A stretch of 63,049 nt of DNA from Oligoflexales bacterium (GCA_023301465.1 JALZUQ010000020.1:1-63049), one strand, 5' to 3'. Counted from the first letter of the stretch, positions 47,189 to 55,582 are shown. The notes: generated by a model not told the origin, from the letters alone. Numbers and translations are program-made.

Positions 47189-48206
47189 AAATGAGGTCAT
47201 CAATACATTTAGGTAAATCAATGGATTGAGATGCTAAAAAACTTTTGATTTTAGCAAAGTCCTGTTCCAAAACGGGGTGTTTTTCAATCAAGTACTTATA
47301 GCCAAATTGAGCCCCAATAATCGCCCCCCAAATTGAGCCAATTGTATCAGAGTCTCCGCCAGAGGAGCTTACAAGTTTTAAGCCTGATAGTGGATTATCT
47401 GGAAAAAGAAGCTCTGCTATTGAAATGCAGATCATAAATTCAAGGGGGTTGTGTTTTAAAGGATAGACTTCATCAGGGAGTTGTTGTCTGAACTTATAAA
47501 AATGTAATCTTAACTCAGAAAATTTTGAGAGATCAGCAGATTTAACGAAATTTTGAACCTTGGTAAAATATTTTGGCTTATGTATTTTTAAACTCTTTGA
47601 GATTTTGGTGTTTTTGTTTCTTAAAGCATCTCCTAGATGATTAAATAGAAGTCGGGTTATTTTTTGTCCTTCGTTTGAATCAAAGTTTGTTGTGCTTGTT
47701 TTTTTTGTAATCGCTTGCCAATGAAAAAGAAATAATCCAAAACAAGCAGATGATTTGGGGTCATAAAAACTTTGAGTTTGTTTTTTCTTTTTTATTTTAG
47801 TTCTAATGTTTTCACTAAGATTACGTGGTAGTTGTATTTGATCAAGCATATAGAGCCAATCAATCACTTGAGCTTTCATTGCAGGAATGAAGGAAGGTTG
47901 ATCTAAGATTGCAAGGCAGTGCTCAGCAAAAGCTTCATCTGAGTAATATCCATATTTTTTTAAAAATGGAATTTGAATTTTTAGTTTGTAAAAAGAGTCG
48001 TCGCTTAAAATCCCTGATTGCTCTGGTAGGATTTGATCATATGAAGACCAACAAGCCCAGGGGTCGTTGCAATCTGATGGGCGCAAAAATTCTGACTTAG
48101 TTAAGAGTTCAGCTTTTCTTTCTTTATTAAATTTGAATTCATGAGGAAAGCCAAGTGCATCTCCGTATAAAGACAAAAAAACCATTCCCTTAATTCTATC
48201 TTCCAT
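47172..48206 (-). CDS. ADP-ribosylglycohydrolase (DraG/ARH family)
   Basis: 344 residues, cytosolic. The family's metal-ligand motifs occur in order: LSLYGDALGFPHEF near the N-terminus, GILSDDSFYKLKI (the acidic pair equivalent to TDDT), and the C-terminal SSSGGDSDTIGSIWGAIIGA with the second Asp pair. These enzymes use two Mg ions to remove ADP-ribose from proteins, small molecules or nucleic acids. The middle section is longer and more basic than in DraG. No ADP-ribosyltransferase is visible in the window. It is convergent with, and overlaps by 17 bp, the MtnK-like kinase gene. Confidence 0.87.
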   Translation of the reverse strand: MEDRIKGMVFLSLYGDALGFPHEFKFNKERKAELLTKSEFLRPSDCNDPWACWSSYDQILPEQSGILSDDSFYKLKIQIPFLKKYGYYSDEAFAEHCLAILDQPSFIPAMKAQVIDWLYMLDQIQLPRNLSENIRTKIKKKKQTQSFYDPKSSACFGLFLFHWQAITKKTSTTNFDSNEGQKITRLLFNHLGDALRNKNTKISKSLKIHKPKYFTKVQNFVKSADLSKFSELRLHFYKFRQQLPDEVYPLKHNPLEFMICISIAELLFPDNPLSGLKLVSSSGGDSDTIGSIWGAIIGAQFGYKYLIEKHPVLEQDFAKIKSFLASQSIDLPKCIDDLISIADL

Positions 48207-48614
48207 GCTGGCCCTGTTCTTTCATTAAGGTTGTATCGCATAAGTCTTTTAGTATCCAACGACTTGATCTTTTTCTCGTCTCGTTCACAACCGTATCTCC
48301 TTATACAATATAATACTCAAATGTGGTTGAGTAGGTATAGTGTCCTTTCAAGGTTCTATTCTGATTAGATTTAATCTTGATTTTTTGTAAAGAATGCCAA
48401 AGTTTTTCGTTGGTCTATGTGCCCGACTGAAGAACATTTCAGAGCATATTTACTCAGTTTGAATATTAGGTGCTTCGGCAATAGAACGCTCACTACGATG
48501 GGCTTAAAATCGCCCAACCACAAATAAAATTTCATCATAAAAATTCTATTTGTTTTCTATAAAGATTAGCAAAAAGACTCTTGATTCTTTGAATGTGAGA
48601 TTATATGCGGTGCT
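48207..48614. other. Gene-free stretch with no recognised content
   Basis: About 400 bp between the start of the ADP-ribosylglycohydrolase gene and the end of the secreted-protein gene. No reading frame of note, tRNA, clear hairpin terminator or IS peptide was found. The end near 48207 must hold the ADP-ribosylglycohydrolase promoter, but no convincing -10/-35 pair stands out. Confidence 0.5.
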
Positions 48615-49001
48615 TTATTTTACGAGTTCAGCAGTCATTGTAATGGCTAGGTCTTCAAACGGTTGGTCTTCAGACGAAATTTTAATAGTTGCTTTGCCGT
48701 GGTTTTTAACCGAGATCTTTGAGTTTGTTAAAAGTGTTTGATCGTCGTAGGTCTTTTTAATAACTTTGATTTTTGTAGTTATGATGTCACCGATCTTTTT
48801 AGAAAGTATATGAATCTCATAACCATCATCTTCTTCAGATTGAACACTGATGCTTGCAGATTCGTTCGATTTTGTGATGAATGTTGGTTTGCTAATTAAA
48901 GTATTGTCTACGTGAACTTCAAGACTCACTTTAATAGTATCTTGTTTTGCAATTAATAATGGGCACACTAAAAAAGAGATCAATAAAACGATAGACTTCA
49001 T
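48615..49001 (-). CDS. Small secreted protein of unknown function
   Basis: 128 residues with a signal peptide (VLLISFLVCPLLIA, then KQDTIK). The mature part is a likely beta-sandwich of alternating strands (TIKVSLEVHVDNTLI, ASISVQSEEDDGYEIHIL, KATIKISSEDQPFEDLAITM). It resembles the beta-rich domains seen in proteins scored for antagonising reactive species or secretin-like folds, but I do not recognise a family. It follows oxyR on the same strand after about 135 bp, so co-transcription is possible but not shown. Confidence 0.6.
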   Translation of the reverse strand: MKSIVLLISFLVCPLLIAKQDTIKVSLEVHVDNTLISKPTFITKSNESASISVQSEEDDGYEIHILSKKIGDIITTKIKVIKKTYDDQTLLTNSKISVKNHGKATIKISSEDQPFEDLAITMTAELVK

Positions 49002-49137
49002 ATGCTATTCCAATAACTGATAAGGTTATGTTCATTATACATCAAAATTCTAATGATTGGTATTGCTTGAGCTTTAAACTATCCTAAAAGATAATGACTT
49101 ACTTAGTATTTTGATGGATTTGTCATTTGTTTTTATT

Positions 49138-50079
49138 TTATAGTGGAGATAAAGGTTTTTTCGTATGCATAGAGTACCGGTGTTCTTGGGCAAAGCCTGC
49201 AATGCAATTCTCTAGCTCATGGAAAGGTTTTTCTTTTAGGTGTTGCCGGTACTTTACAATGCCAATCTCTCGATATGCTCCAGAGTCTTTGAGTTGTTTG
49301 ATTTGATTTGCTTGTTCTTGTCTTGATAAGAGGGCGGTAAAACTCTCAGGAATCAAGCAGTAACTAGGAATGTTTCTAACCATTTCAAAAAGGCTGGTGA
49401 TGCTTTGTGCTTCTATTTTTGTTTCATAAGATTTTAAGATTTTTTTTGCGTGAAGACTGCAAAGCCCTATGGTTTGTTGTCTGAGGCAGTTTTGATCGCT
49501 TAATAAAATAAGTTCAAATGATTCGAGTTCTTTTAGTTTTGGGTTTTTTTGTATTTTGATTTTTGGGTGATGAAAAACCACAAGTTTTTCTTGGTAGATT
49601 TGTGACTCGAATATATTTCTCTCTTCTAGTGGAGTTGATAAAACCCCACCATCAAGTTGTTCACTCTTAAGTTCTAGGATAATTTCATTGGTTGTTTTTT
49701 CTAGTAACTGTAGTTGGAGGCTTGGGTGTCTTTTGCGAAAATACTGAAAAATAATAGGTGATAAAACCGGTGCTATAGTGGGGATCACTCCAATGCGAAA
49801 GCTACCCGATAACTTATGCGTGTTCATTCTGGTCATTTCTTCTATTTGGGCGACTTCATTAAGAATCGTCTGAAATCTCTTAATGAAGCTTTGTCCGCGA
49901 TCAGTGACCATAATTGGTTTTTTTGAGCGATCAAACATGATTGTATCTAATTCGTTTTCGAGTTTTTGAATTTGCATGCTTAATGTAGGTTGTGTGATGT
50001 AGCAAGCCTTAGCAGCATTTTGAAAGCTGCCAAGGTTTGCAACGCTGACGACATAACGCATTTGAGAGATTGTAGGCAC
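49138..50079 (-). CDS. oxyR: OxyR-type LysR regulator of peroxide response
   Basis: 313 residues. The N-terminal winged helix is LysR-type (FQNAAKACYITQPTLSMQIQ). The redox pair expected for OxyR is present: Cys198 and Cys207 in SDQNCLRQQTIGLC, matching E. coli Cys199 and Cys208 in spacing and context. H2O2 forms the disulfide and turns on peroxide-defence genes. It lies 4 bp after a disulfide reductase gene, which follows a Prx-Grx gene, so the regulator and its likely targets are in one operon. A divergent Bcp gene may share control. Confidence 0.93.
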   Translation of the reverse strand: MPTISQMRYVVSVANLGSFQNAAKACYITQPTLSMQIQKLENELDTIMFDRSKKPIMVTDRGQSFIKRFQTILNEVAQIEEMTRMNTHKLSGSFRIGVIPTIAPVLSPIIFQYFRKRHPSLQLQLLEKTTNEIILELKSEQLDGGVLSTPLEERNIFESQIYQEKLVVFHHPKIKIQKNPKLKELESFELILLSDQNCLRQQTIGLCSLHAKKILKSYETKIEAQSITSLFEMVRNIPSYCLIPESFTALLSRQEQANQIKQLKDSGAYREIGIVKYRQHLKEKPFHELENCIAGFAQEHRYSMHTKKPLSPL

Positions 50080-50083
50080 GAGA

Positions 50084-51508
50084 TTAGCCTCCTACAGGTG
50101 GGTCTTGGCACCTTAAGAGTTCTAATTGATTAGAGGTGTTTTTAATCTTTCCTGCTGCGTCTCTCAGTGCGGTTCGTAGTCCTTCTTCAATCACTGGGTG
50201 ATAAAATGGTAGGCTCAGAGTATCGTAAACGCTTAAGTTGGTAGAAATAGCCCATGCAATCAGGTGTGCTAGGTGCTCACCGTCTGGAGCAAAAACCTCT
50301 GCTCCTTTTATTTTATGGGTTTTTTTGTCTACATAAACTTCAAGGCGTCCCACCTCTTGATGCTTGACGATGGCACGTCCTTGGCCTTTGAAGCTGACAC
50401 TTCCCGTCACAAAATCAACATCGGATTCAGTGAGCTCTTGGTGTCTCATGCCTATGGTAGCAATGTTTGGTTCTGAAAATGTAATACCAAGCTTGGTACG
50501 TCGTTGAAAGCATTGCGTGTCTTCTCTCACGGCATTATACCCTGCGATACGACCCTCATCAGAGGCTTCATGAAGTACCGCGTAGGTACCTGTTACATCA
50601 CCCACCAACGCAATATTGGTGTTGGGTAATAAGAATGTGGAAGGGTCATATTCTGGGATGCCGCGTCTATCCCTTGGGGTGTCTAAGTTTTCAAGCCCGA
50701 GGTTTCCAACATTAGAAGATCTCCCAAGGGTCAAAAATGCCTTTTCAACTTCGTAACGCCCGTTCTTAGTCGTGACAATGAGTTTGCCGTTTTCTTCTTT
50801 GAGGTTCTCCACACCACTGTCATCCGTTTTCATTTCGCTGCTAAAGTGCTCCCAAGAAGCCTTCACGACTTCAGGAGAGGTGAGCCCTCCTGTTGCCTGA
50901 CCAATGTTGATACCAACAACATCAACCCCCATGCGAGCAAGTGCTTGTCCAAGCTCTAAACCAATAACTCCCATTCCAATGACAGCAATTTTTTTTGGGA
51001 GTGTCTCTAGCTCAAAAAAGCTATCACTATCAAAAAAATACTTTGCAAGGGGTTTCCACGGTCCTGGTGTGATTGGAGATGAACCTGTAGCGATAATAAT
51101 GTGGTCAGCAGTGATTTTTTCGTCACCTAAGTCTAATGTGTTTTTATCTATAAATTTTGCTCTTTTAGCGATTAGGTTCGTTTTGGTCCACGAAACAATG
51201 TCATCGGTAACGCCACGTACAAAACGGTCGCGTAATTTACGAACTTCCTTCATCGCAGTAGTCGAGTTTAAACTAAGGTTCTCACTGCCTTCAATGCCAA
51301 GAACATCAAAGACTTTGCGAGAGTGGTATTTGTTTGCAATGTCAATGAGCACCTTTGATGGCATACATCCAACCCGTGCACAAGTAGTCCCTAAAGGGCC
51401 ATCATCAATGACCACATAAGAATCTGTTTCTTTTGCGACTTCACGCCTTGCGGATAAGCCGGCACTTCCAGCTCCTATGATCGCTACCTTGTAGTGCTTC
51501 AATGACAT
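50084..51508 (-). CDS. Pyridine nucleotide-disulfide oxidoreductase (Lpd-like)
   Basis: 474 residues. FAD-binding motif IIGAGSAGLSA, redox-active Cys43 and Cys48 in GTTCARVGCMPSK, NAD(P)-binding VIGMGVIGLELGQAL, FAD motif NIALVGDVTG, and the C-terminal HPVIEEGLRTAL with the catalytic His-Glu. This is the lipoamide dehydrogenase/glutathione reductase family. In this operon, between a Prx-Grx fusion and oxyR, it may act as a disulfide reductase of peroxide defence, perhaps for a glutathione-type thiol as in the Chromatium garA-garB pair. A single Cys467 near the extreme C-terminus (LLRCQDPPVGG) is unusual. True substrate not known. Confidence 0.88.
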   Translation of the reverse strand: MSLKHYKVAIIGAGSAGLSARREVAKETDSYVVIDDGPLGTTCARVGCMPSKVLIDIANKYHSRKVFDVLGIEGSENLSLNSTTAMKEVRKLRDRFVRGVTDDIVSWTKTNLIAKRAKFIDKNTLDLGDEKITADHIIIATGSSPITPGPWKPLAKYFFDSDSFFELETLPKKIAVIGMGVIGLELGQALARMGVDVVGINIGQATGGLTSPEVVKASWEHFSSEMKTDDSGVENLKEENGKLIVTTKNGRYEVEKAFLTLGRSSNVGNLGLENLDTPRDRRGIPEYDPSTFLLPNTNIALVGDVTGTYAVLHEASDEGRIAGYNAVREDTQCFQRRTKLGITFSEPNIATIGMRHQELTESDVDFVTGSVSFKGQGRAIVKHQEVGRLEVYVDKKTHKIKGAEVFAPDGEHLAHLIAWAISTNLSVYDTLSLPFYHPVIEEGLRTALRDAAGKIKNTSNQLELLRCQDPPVGG

Positions 51509-51519
51509 AAATGACCTTT

Positions 51520-52248
51520 CTATTTGCTTAAGTGTTTTTTTAGTTCCTCGTACCCACCAATGTGTTTTTGGTTGATAAAGATTTGAGGTGTCGTTGAGTT
51601 TCCAGTTAAATTAGCAAGTGAACTCACTGACGCCCCATGTCCCAGCTCAAACTCTTCATAAGAAAGACTATTTTCTTTGAAAAGCTCTTTTGCTTTTTGG
51701 CAAAAACTACATCCAGATTTTGTAAATATGGTTACTACGTCTGGTAACTCAGCTTCTGCATTTATATAGTTTAACATAGTATCTGCGTCAGATACATCAA
51801 ATGGGTCGCCTTCAACATCAGCCTCTACAAAACCTTTCTCGATAGTCATGTTGTTTACAAACATTGAGTATCTCCAAGAACGCTTTCCAAAGTTGAGAGA
51901 AGACTTGTCAGTCAACATTCCTATAGATTCTGTAAACTCGCCGTTTCCGTCAGCTAGAAAAATAATGTCTTTTGCATCTTGGTCTTTTTGCCAAGCCTCC
52001 ATGACAAAGGGATCGTTGACTGAAACACAAATAATGTGATCAACACCTTCTTTGAACAGGGTGGAAGCAAGCTCTTGATACCTTGGTAGGTGAGTTGAAG
52101 AGCATGTTGGTGTAAATGCACCAGGCAAACCAAATACAACTACTTTCTTGTTGTTGAATAATTCATGTGTATTGTATTCAATCCACTCTCCGTTTTGTCT
52201 TGCTTTGAGTGTGATGCTCGGTACTTTTTTTGATAGTTGGTAACTCAT
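51520..52248 (-). CDS. Peroxiredoxin-glutaredoxin fusion (Prx5-Grx)
   Basis: 242 residues. The N-terminal peroxiredoxin 5 domain has the peroxidatic Cys49 in LPGAFTPTCS. The C-terminal glutaredoxin domain (from about 170) has Cys180-x-x-Cys183 in SGCSFCQKA and TPQIFINQKHIGG. The Grx domain recycles the Prx domain using glutathione, as in Haemophilus PGdx. First gene of the operon with the disulfide reductase (11 bp gap) and oxyR. It is divergent from bcp. The glutathione needed would fit the GshA at 18.1 kb. Confidence 0.96.
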   Translation of the reverse strand: MSYQLSKKVPSITLKARQNGEWIEYNTHELFNNKKVVVFGLPGAFTPTCSSTHLPRYQELASTLFKEGVDHIICVSVNDPFVMEAWQKDQDAKDIIFLADGNGEFTESIGMLTDKSSLNFGKRSWRYSMFVNNMTIEKGFVEADVEGDPFDVSDADTMLNYINAEAELPDVVTIFTKSGCSFCQKAKELFKENSLSYEEFELGHGASVSSLANLTGNSTTPQIFINQKHIGGYEELKKHLSK

Positions 52249-52317
52249 GTTAAAAATTCCTTAAATATGTTTCTTTCATGTAGTAACTATCGTACAAAAA
52301 AAGCCATATATAAAATA

Positions 52318-52335
52318 GATAATGAAAATATTATC
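52318..52335. promoter_or_regulatory. Palindrome between the peroxide operon and bcp, candidate operator
   Basis: GATAAT and ATTATC form a perfect 6-bp inverted repeat with a 6-bp spacer. ATAG occurs at 52315-52318 and again at 52336-52339, a spacing of 21 bp, close to the 22-bp spacing of ATAG elements in OxyR sites. It lies between divergent prx-grx and bcp. A weak match, and AT-rich, so it may be chance. Confidence 0.3.
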
Positions 52336-52472
52336 ATAGATATAATCAATAAAAGAAGATGTTTTGCAACGTACTGATGTAATTGGGTATTAGGCTGCTT
52401 TATTGGGGGCAGAACTCGACAGTGAGTAAGATTTTAGGTACAAACCCGTATATAAAAAATGGAGAACCGACC

Positions 52473-52943
52473 ATGACCGAGCTAAAAGTAGGGCGAAAAG
52501 CACCAGCATTAACTCTCGTAAATGCAAAAGGTAAAAAAATTAAATTAAGTGATTTTCGCGGTAAGAAAAATGTTGTTTTGTATTTTTATCCTAAAGACAA
52601 TACACCCGGTTGCACAAAACAAGCAGAAGCTTTTAGAGATGATATTGATCAATATAAGAAAGCTAAAACCGTCATTTTAGGAGTAAGTCCTGATAATGAA
52701 GCTTCTCACCAAAAATTTACCGACAAATTTGATCTGCCTTTTGAGCTTCTATGCGATGTTGATAAAAAAGTATGTGAAAAGTACGGAGTCTGGGTAGAAA
52801 AAAGCATGTATGGACGCAAGTACATGGGAGTTCAAAGGGCTACTTTTCTGATTGATAAAGAAGGCACCATGACAGCCATATGGCCTAAAGTTAAAGTAAA
52901 AGAGCATAGTCATGAAGTGTTAGAGGCTTTATCTGAGCTATAA
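52473..52943 (+). CDS. bcp: Thioredoxin-dependent peroxiredoxin (Bcp/PrxQ family)
   Basis: 156 residues from the ATG at 52473, behind ATGGAGAACC; the frame is open to 52383 but [15 protein letters not shown] is the usual family start. The peroxidatic Cys47 lies in [13 protein letters not shown]. In many PrxQ proteins a second cysteine follows five residues later (CTxQAC); here that position is Glu52, so resolution must use another cysteine or an outside thiol. Two cysteines further on ([14 protein letters not shown]) are candidates. It reduces hydrogen and organic peroxides. It is divergent from the Prx-Grx operon and possibly under the same OxyR control. Confidence 0.95.
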   Translation: MTELKVGRKAPALTLVNAKGKKIKLSDFRGKKNVVLYFYPKDNTPGCTKQAEAFRDDIDQYKKAKTVILGVSPDNEASHQKFTDKFDLPFELLCDVDKKVCEKYGVWVEKSMYGRKYMGVQRATFLIDKEGTMTAIWPKVKVKEHSHEVLEALSEL

Positions 52944-52966
52944 TTATATTTGAAAGGTTCTTCGCA

Positions 52967-53236
52967 ATGGGTGATTATCAGTTTATCTTGGTGTGGTGTG
53001 TTCTCGGTTTTGGTTCCGGGCTTGCTGCAAAGTATATCCTTCCAGGAAAAGATAAGGGTGGTTTGTTGACCACTACTTTAGTGGGGATCTCTGGAGCGTT
53101 TGTTGGTGGTTTGTTAGGGAAGTACTTTGATGTCGTTCATGAAGTGGGTGGCCTTAGCCTTATGAGTGTCTTGACTGCGGTTGCTGGTTCTTTAGTTCTG
53201 TTAATTTTAATGCGAATTGTGAAAATACTTATATAG
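52967..53236 (+). CDS. GlsB/YeaQ/YmgE-like small membrane protein
   Basis: 89 residues with three hydrophobic segments (ILVWCVLGFGSGLAAKYIL, TLVGISGAFVGGLLGKYF and VLTAVAGSLVLLILMRI). The Gly-rich pattern, including PGKDKGG after the first helix, is that of the 'transglycosylase-associated' GlsB/YeaQ family of stress-related membrane proteins. Function in the family is not established. It follows bcp by 23 bp and may share its transcript. Its stop is flush with that of the convergent DUF1456 gene. Confidence 0.87.
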   Translation: MGDYQFILVWCVLGFGSGLAAKYILPGKDKGGLLTTTLVGISGAFVGGLLGKYFDVVHEVGGLSLMSVLTAVAGSLVLLILMRIVKILI

Positions 53237-53701
53237 TTATTTTTTTGGTCTTAGCTTTATTTGTAAACCGTTCAAAAAATTCCTGAGAACCTGATCTTTA
53301 CATTGTCTAAAGTTTTTATGGTCTTTTTTTCTAAAAAGAGCACTTAACTCATGTTTGCTAAGCCTAAAATCTGCGAGGGCTAAAATCTCCAGAATATCTT
53401 CAGCTTTTAGACTCAAGGCAATTTTAATTTTACGAAAAATGACATTATTAGATAAGGGGTCAATTGCTTGGGGTTTATCATCCTCGCGTTTTCCTCTTTT
53501 TAAAGTGATAAAGCCATCTAGAAACCTAGAAAATGGTAGGTGGTCAAGCTTTTGGAAGTCTTTATCATCGTCGGCTTTTAACCAGTTTTCTACTTGAAGC
53601 TTTGTAACATCTTGATTTGCAAGGTGAAATATATCTACGATCTGTTGATCTCTTAGATTGAAACAGTAACGAAGTCGCTTAAAAATGTCATTATTTGTCA
53701 T
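53237..53701 (-). CDS. DUF1456 (YehS-like) protein
   Basis: 154 residues from the ATG at 53701, which begins MTNNDIFKRLRYCFN; a GTG five codons upstream is possible. The protein contains two copies of a helical unit, the first about 1-70 (IFKRLRYCFNLRDQQIVDIF, then VENWLKADDD) and the second about 90-150 (IFRKIKIALSLKAEDILEI, then ELSALFRKKDHKNFRQC). The paired RYCF / RKIKIAL units define DUF1456, a bacterial family of unknown function. Tail-to-tail with the GlsB-like gene with no gap. Confidence 0.93.
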   Translation of the reverse strand: MTNNDIFKRLRYCFNLRDQQIVDIFHLANQDVTKLQVENWLKADDDKDFQKLDHLPFSRFLDGFITLKRGKREDDKPQAIDPLSNNVIFRKIKIALSLKAEDILEILALADFRLSKHELSALFRKKDHKNFRQCKDQVLRNFLNGLQIKLRPKK

Positions 53702-53741
53702 GTTTGGTTCTTTCACTTCAGGTTAATTAGTGCTAAAAGCT

Positions 53742-53778
53742 ACCGTGTTCGAGGAACATACACGGTTTAACATATAAT
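53742..53778 (+). promoter_or_regulatory. Inverted repeat and -10-like box before the RRM gene
   Basis: ACCGTGT at 53742-53748 and ACACGGT at 53760-53766 form a perfect 7-bp stem; inside, TTC/GAA can pair further. TATAAT at 53773-53778 follows, 14 bp before the ATG. If the TATAAT is the -10 box, the repeat overlaps the -35 region and could be an operator. If transcription starts further upstream, it is a 5' leader hairpin. The sequence does not decide between these. Confidence 0.45.
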
Positions 53779-53792
53779 TCAAATCGAGACTT

Positions 53793-54038
53793 ATGAAGAT
53801 ATTAGTTAGAAACCTAAATAGAAACGTTAAAGAAGAAGAAATAAAAACTCTTTTCGTCGAATACGGTGAAGTAGAGTCATGTACTCTTATTTTAGATAAG
53901 GTTACAAACAAGTCTAAAGGGTTTAGTTTTGTGTCTATGCCTGTGCCTAGAGAAGCCAAGGCTGCGATAAAGAACCTAAATGGCAAAGAAGTTTCTGGGC
54001 AAAAAATACGAGTAAAAAAAGCAGTTGATCCACAATAA
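53793..54038 (+). CDS. Small RNA-binding protein with one RRM domain
   Basis: 81 residues, a single RNA recognition motif. RNP2 is ILVRNL at the N-terminus and RNP1 is KGFSFVSM at about 43-50, with the helix EEIKTLFVEYGEVESC between. The short basic tail GQKIRVKKAVDPQ is typical. Bacterial single-RRM proteins, such as those of cyanobacteria, are often cold-induced and bind RNA. There is no operon partner. A 7-bp inverted repeat in front may regulate it. RNP1 has Ser where an aromatic is usual in the second position (GFSFV), a mild departure. Confidence 0.93.
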   Translation: MKILVRNLNRNVKEEEIKTLFVEYGEVESCTLILDKVTNKSKGFSFVSMPVPREAKAAIKNLNGKEVSGQKIRVKKAVDPQ

Positions 54039-54107
54039 TATTTTACAATTCGCAGTTTTTTCGCTCTTGTAAGGTGTGTTTTAATGCTTTTTTAAAATGT
54101 ACTGTTT

Positions 54108-55391
54108 TTATTCACCAGAAAATTTAAGAATATAGAGTAACCCTAATTCTGCAAAACGATGGGCTTGAGTCCAAGAAATACCTTTTGTGTTAACGGTGTC
54201 TTTTCGCGTATGAATATTAGGGTTGTAATCCTTTGGGTTTTCACTTGGGAAAACTGCAGGGTAACCAGCGTTAAACCAAGAAGCATGATCACTTGAGGCA
54301 AACTTTAGGCTGCCTTCTTTAATTTGCACATTATCGAGGTACGCCTTTGCTAAGGTGATCATGGTGTCAGTTAGTCTTTTGGTGGTTTTATTTCTTATAA
54401 ACCAAATCGTGTCTTTTGACTCGCTTCGAAACAAAGTCATATCTAGTTGTAACATGGCAAGTACATCTTTCTTTTGTTTTTTATATTGTCTTGCGATATC
54501 TCCACTACCTTTTAATCCTACTTCTTCAGCAGCATAAGCATGTATTTCAATAGTGTATTTAGGTTGAAAGTCTAGTGCTAGTAGCGTTCTAAAGATTTCA
54601 AAATTTGATGCCGTGCCAGATGCGTTGTCATCTGCTCCCGGCGAGATACTATCTGAAAAAAGCTTAAGTCTTCTAGCAATGCTATCAAGATGACTTCCAA
54701 GAATGACAATTTTTTCTGGGTTTTCACTTCCTTCAATTCGAACGACAACACTTTTTTGTCTTGTGATAGATCCATGGTTGATCTTAGAAACTGTAATATC
54801 TGTTCTTCCTGATTCATCGACTAATGTTTGGTATTGTTTGGCAAGTGAAGTAGAAAACAACTCACCTTGAATCGTGCTGTGAAGTCTTGTTGAGCGTTTA
54901 GATATTTGAATGACTTTATTTTTGATGTTTTCTATGCTTAGTTCATCTAAATACTCTTGAAACCTATCAGGCTCATTATTACTGAGAAGGGTATTCCATG
55001 TGTTGGGTTTTTGTGGGGTGATGGGTTCGCCGTTCAGGTGAACTAAACTACCACATCCAAAACCGTCGCTATGAAGTATGCTAGAAACGTTTTTTACAAA
55101 AAATTCTGGGAGCCTTACAAGAACATGCTCTTGGTGTTCATCAACAATTCTTCCCATTTGCTTTATCAGTCTGTAAGAGTCTGCTTTTTTAGGTTTTGGG
55201 ATCACGTAAAGGTCTTTGTAAAAGTCAGTTAGTTTACGGACGCCGTTATCGAGGATTTGTGTGTTGCCTGATTCGTATAGGGAGTAGAAATGATTTGTTT
55301 GTATGATATTTCTTGTAAAGAAAAGCTCTGGGTTTGGAGTGCTTGCTTGTATGAAGAGTCCCATGCCAAAAATCACTGCAATATACTTCAT
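54108..55391 (-). CDS. Secreted M28-family zinc aminopeptidase
   Basis: 427 residues with a signal peptide (AVIFGMGLFIQAS). The M28 ligands are seen in order: GSHLDSIARR (His, Asp), GADDNASGTA (bridging Asp), AAEEVGLKGS (Glu-Glu), LQLDMTL (Asp) and SSDHASWFNAGYPAVFPSE (His). It is probably a leucyl-type aminopeptidase acting in the periplasm or outside. The roughly 190-residue N-terminal part before the catalytic domain may be a propeptide; it includes a pair of Cys-free segments, and a single GFGCGSLVHLNG Cys. It lies on the same strand as secDF but about 190 bp after it, past secDF's terminator. Confidence 0.92.
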   Translation of the reverse strand: MKYIAVIFGMGLFIQASTPNPELFFTRNIIQTNHFYSLYESGNTQILDNGVRKLTDFYKDLYVIPKPKKADSYRLIKQMGRIVDEHQEHVLVRLPEFFVKNVSSILHSDGFGCGSLVHLNGEPITPQKPNTWNTLLSNNEPDRFQEYLDELSIENIKNKVIQISKRSTRLHSTIQGELFSTSLAKQYQTLVDESGRTDITVSKINHGSITRQKSVVVRIEGSENPEKIVILGSHLDSIARRLKLFSDSISPGADDNASGTASNFEIFRTLLALDFQPKYTIEIHAYAAEEVGLKGSGDIARQYKKQKKDVLAMLQLDMTLFRSESKDTIWFIRNKTTKRLTDTMITLAKAYLDNVQIKEGSLKFASSDHASWFNAGYPAVFPSENPKDYNPNIHTRKDTVNTKGISWTQAHRFAELGLLYILKFSGE

Positions 55392-55520
55392 GGTTTCCTC
55401 CTGTAAATGAGTGCTGCTATTAAAAGGGTAGGGCTCTTCTAGGTTTGGGTCAATCTGTGATGTTTTAATTCCTTGGTGTAGTTTTGAATAGGAATTGGTG
55501 ATTTGTAAAATAATTTATAA

Positions 55521-55557
55521 AAAACGGCTTCATAGCAAGTAACTATGAAGCCGTTTT
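55521..55557 (-). terminator. Rho-independent terminator after secDF
   Basis: A perfect 15-bp inverted repeat, AAAACGGCTTCATAG at 55521-55535 and its complement at 55543-55557, with a 7-base loop. On the minus strand it is followed by a T-run. It starts about 25 bp after the secDF stop at 55583. Confidence 0.93.
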
Positions 55558-55582
55558 AGCATTTGTCATTTTGACGTATTCG

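Noticed and set aside
50904-51419. 171-codon plus-strand frame over the disulfide reductase
   Set aside because: Antisense to an enzyme with intact FAD and redox motifs.
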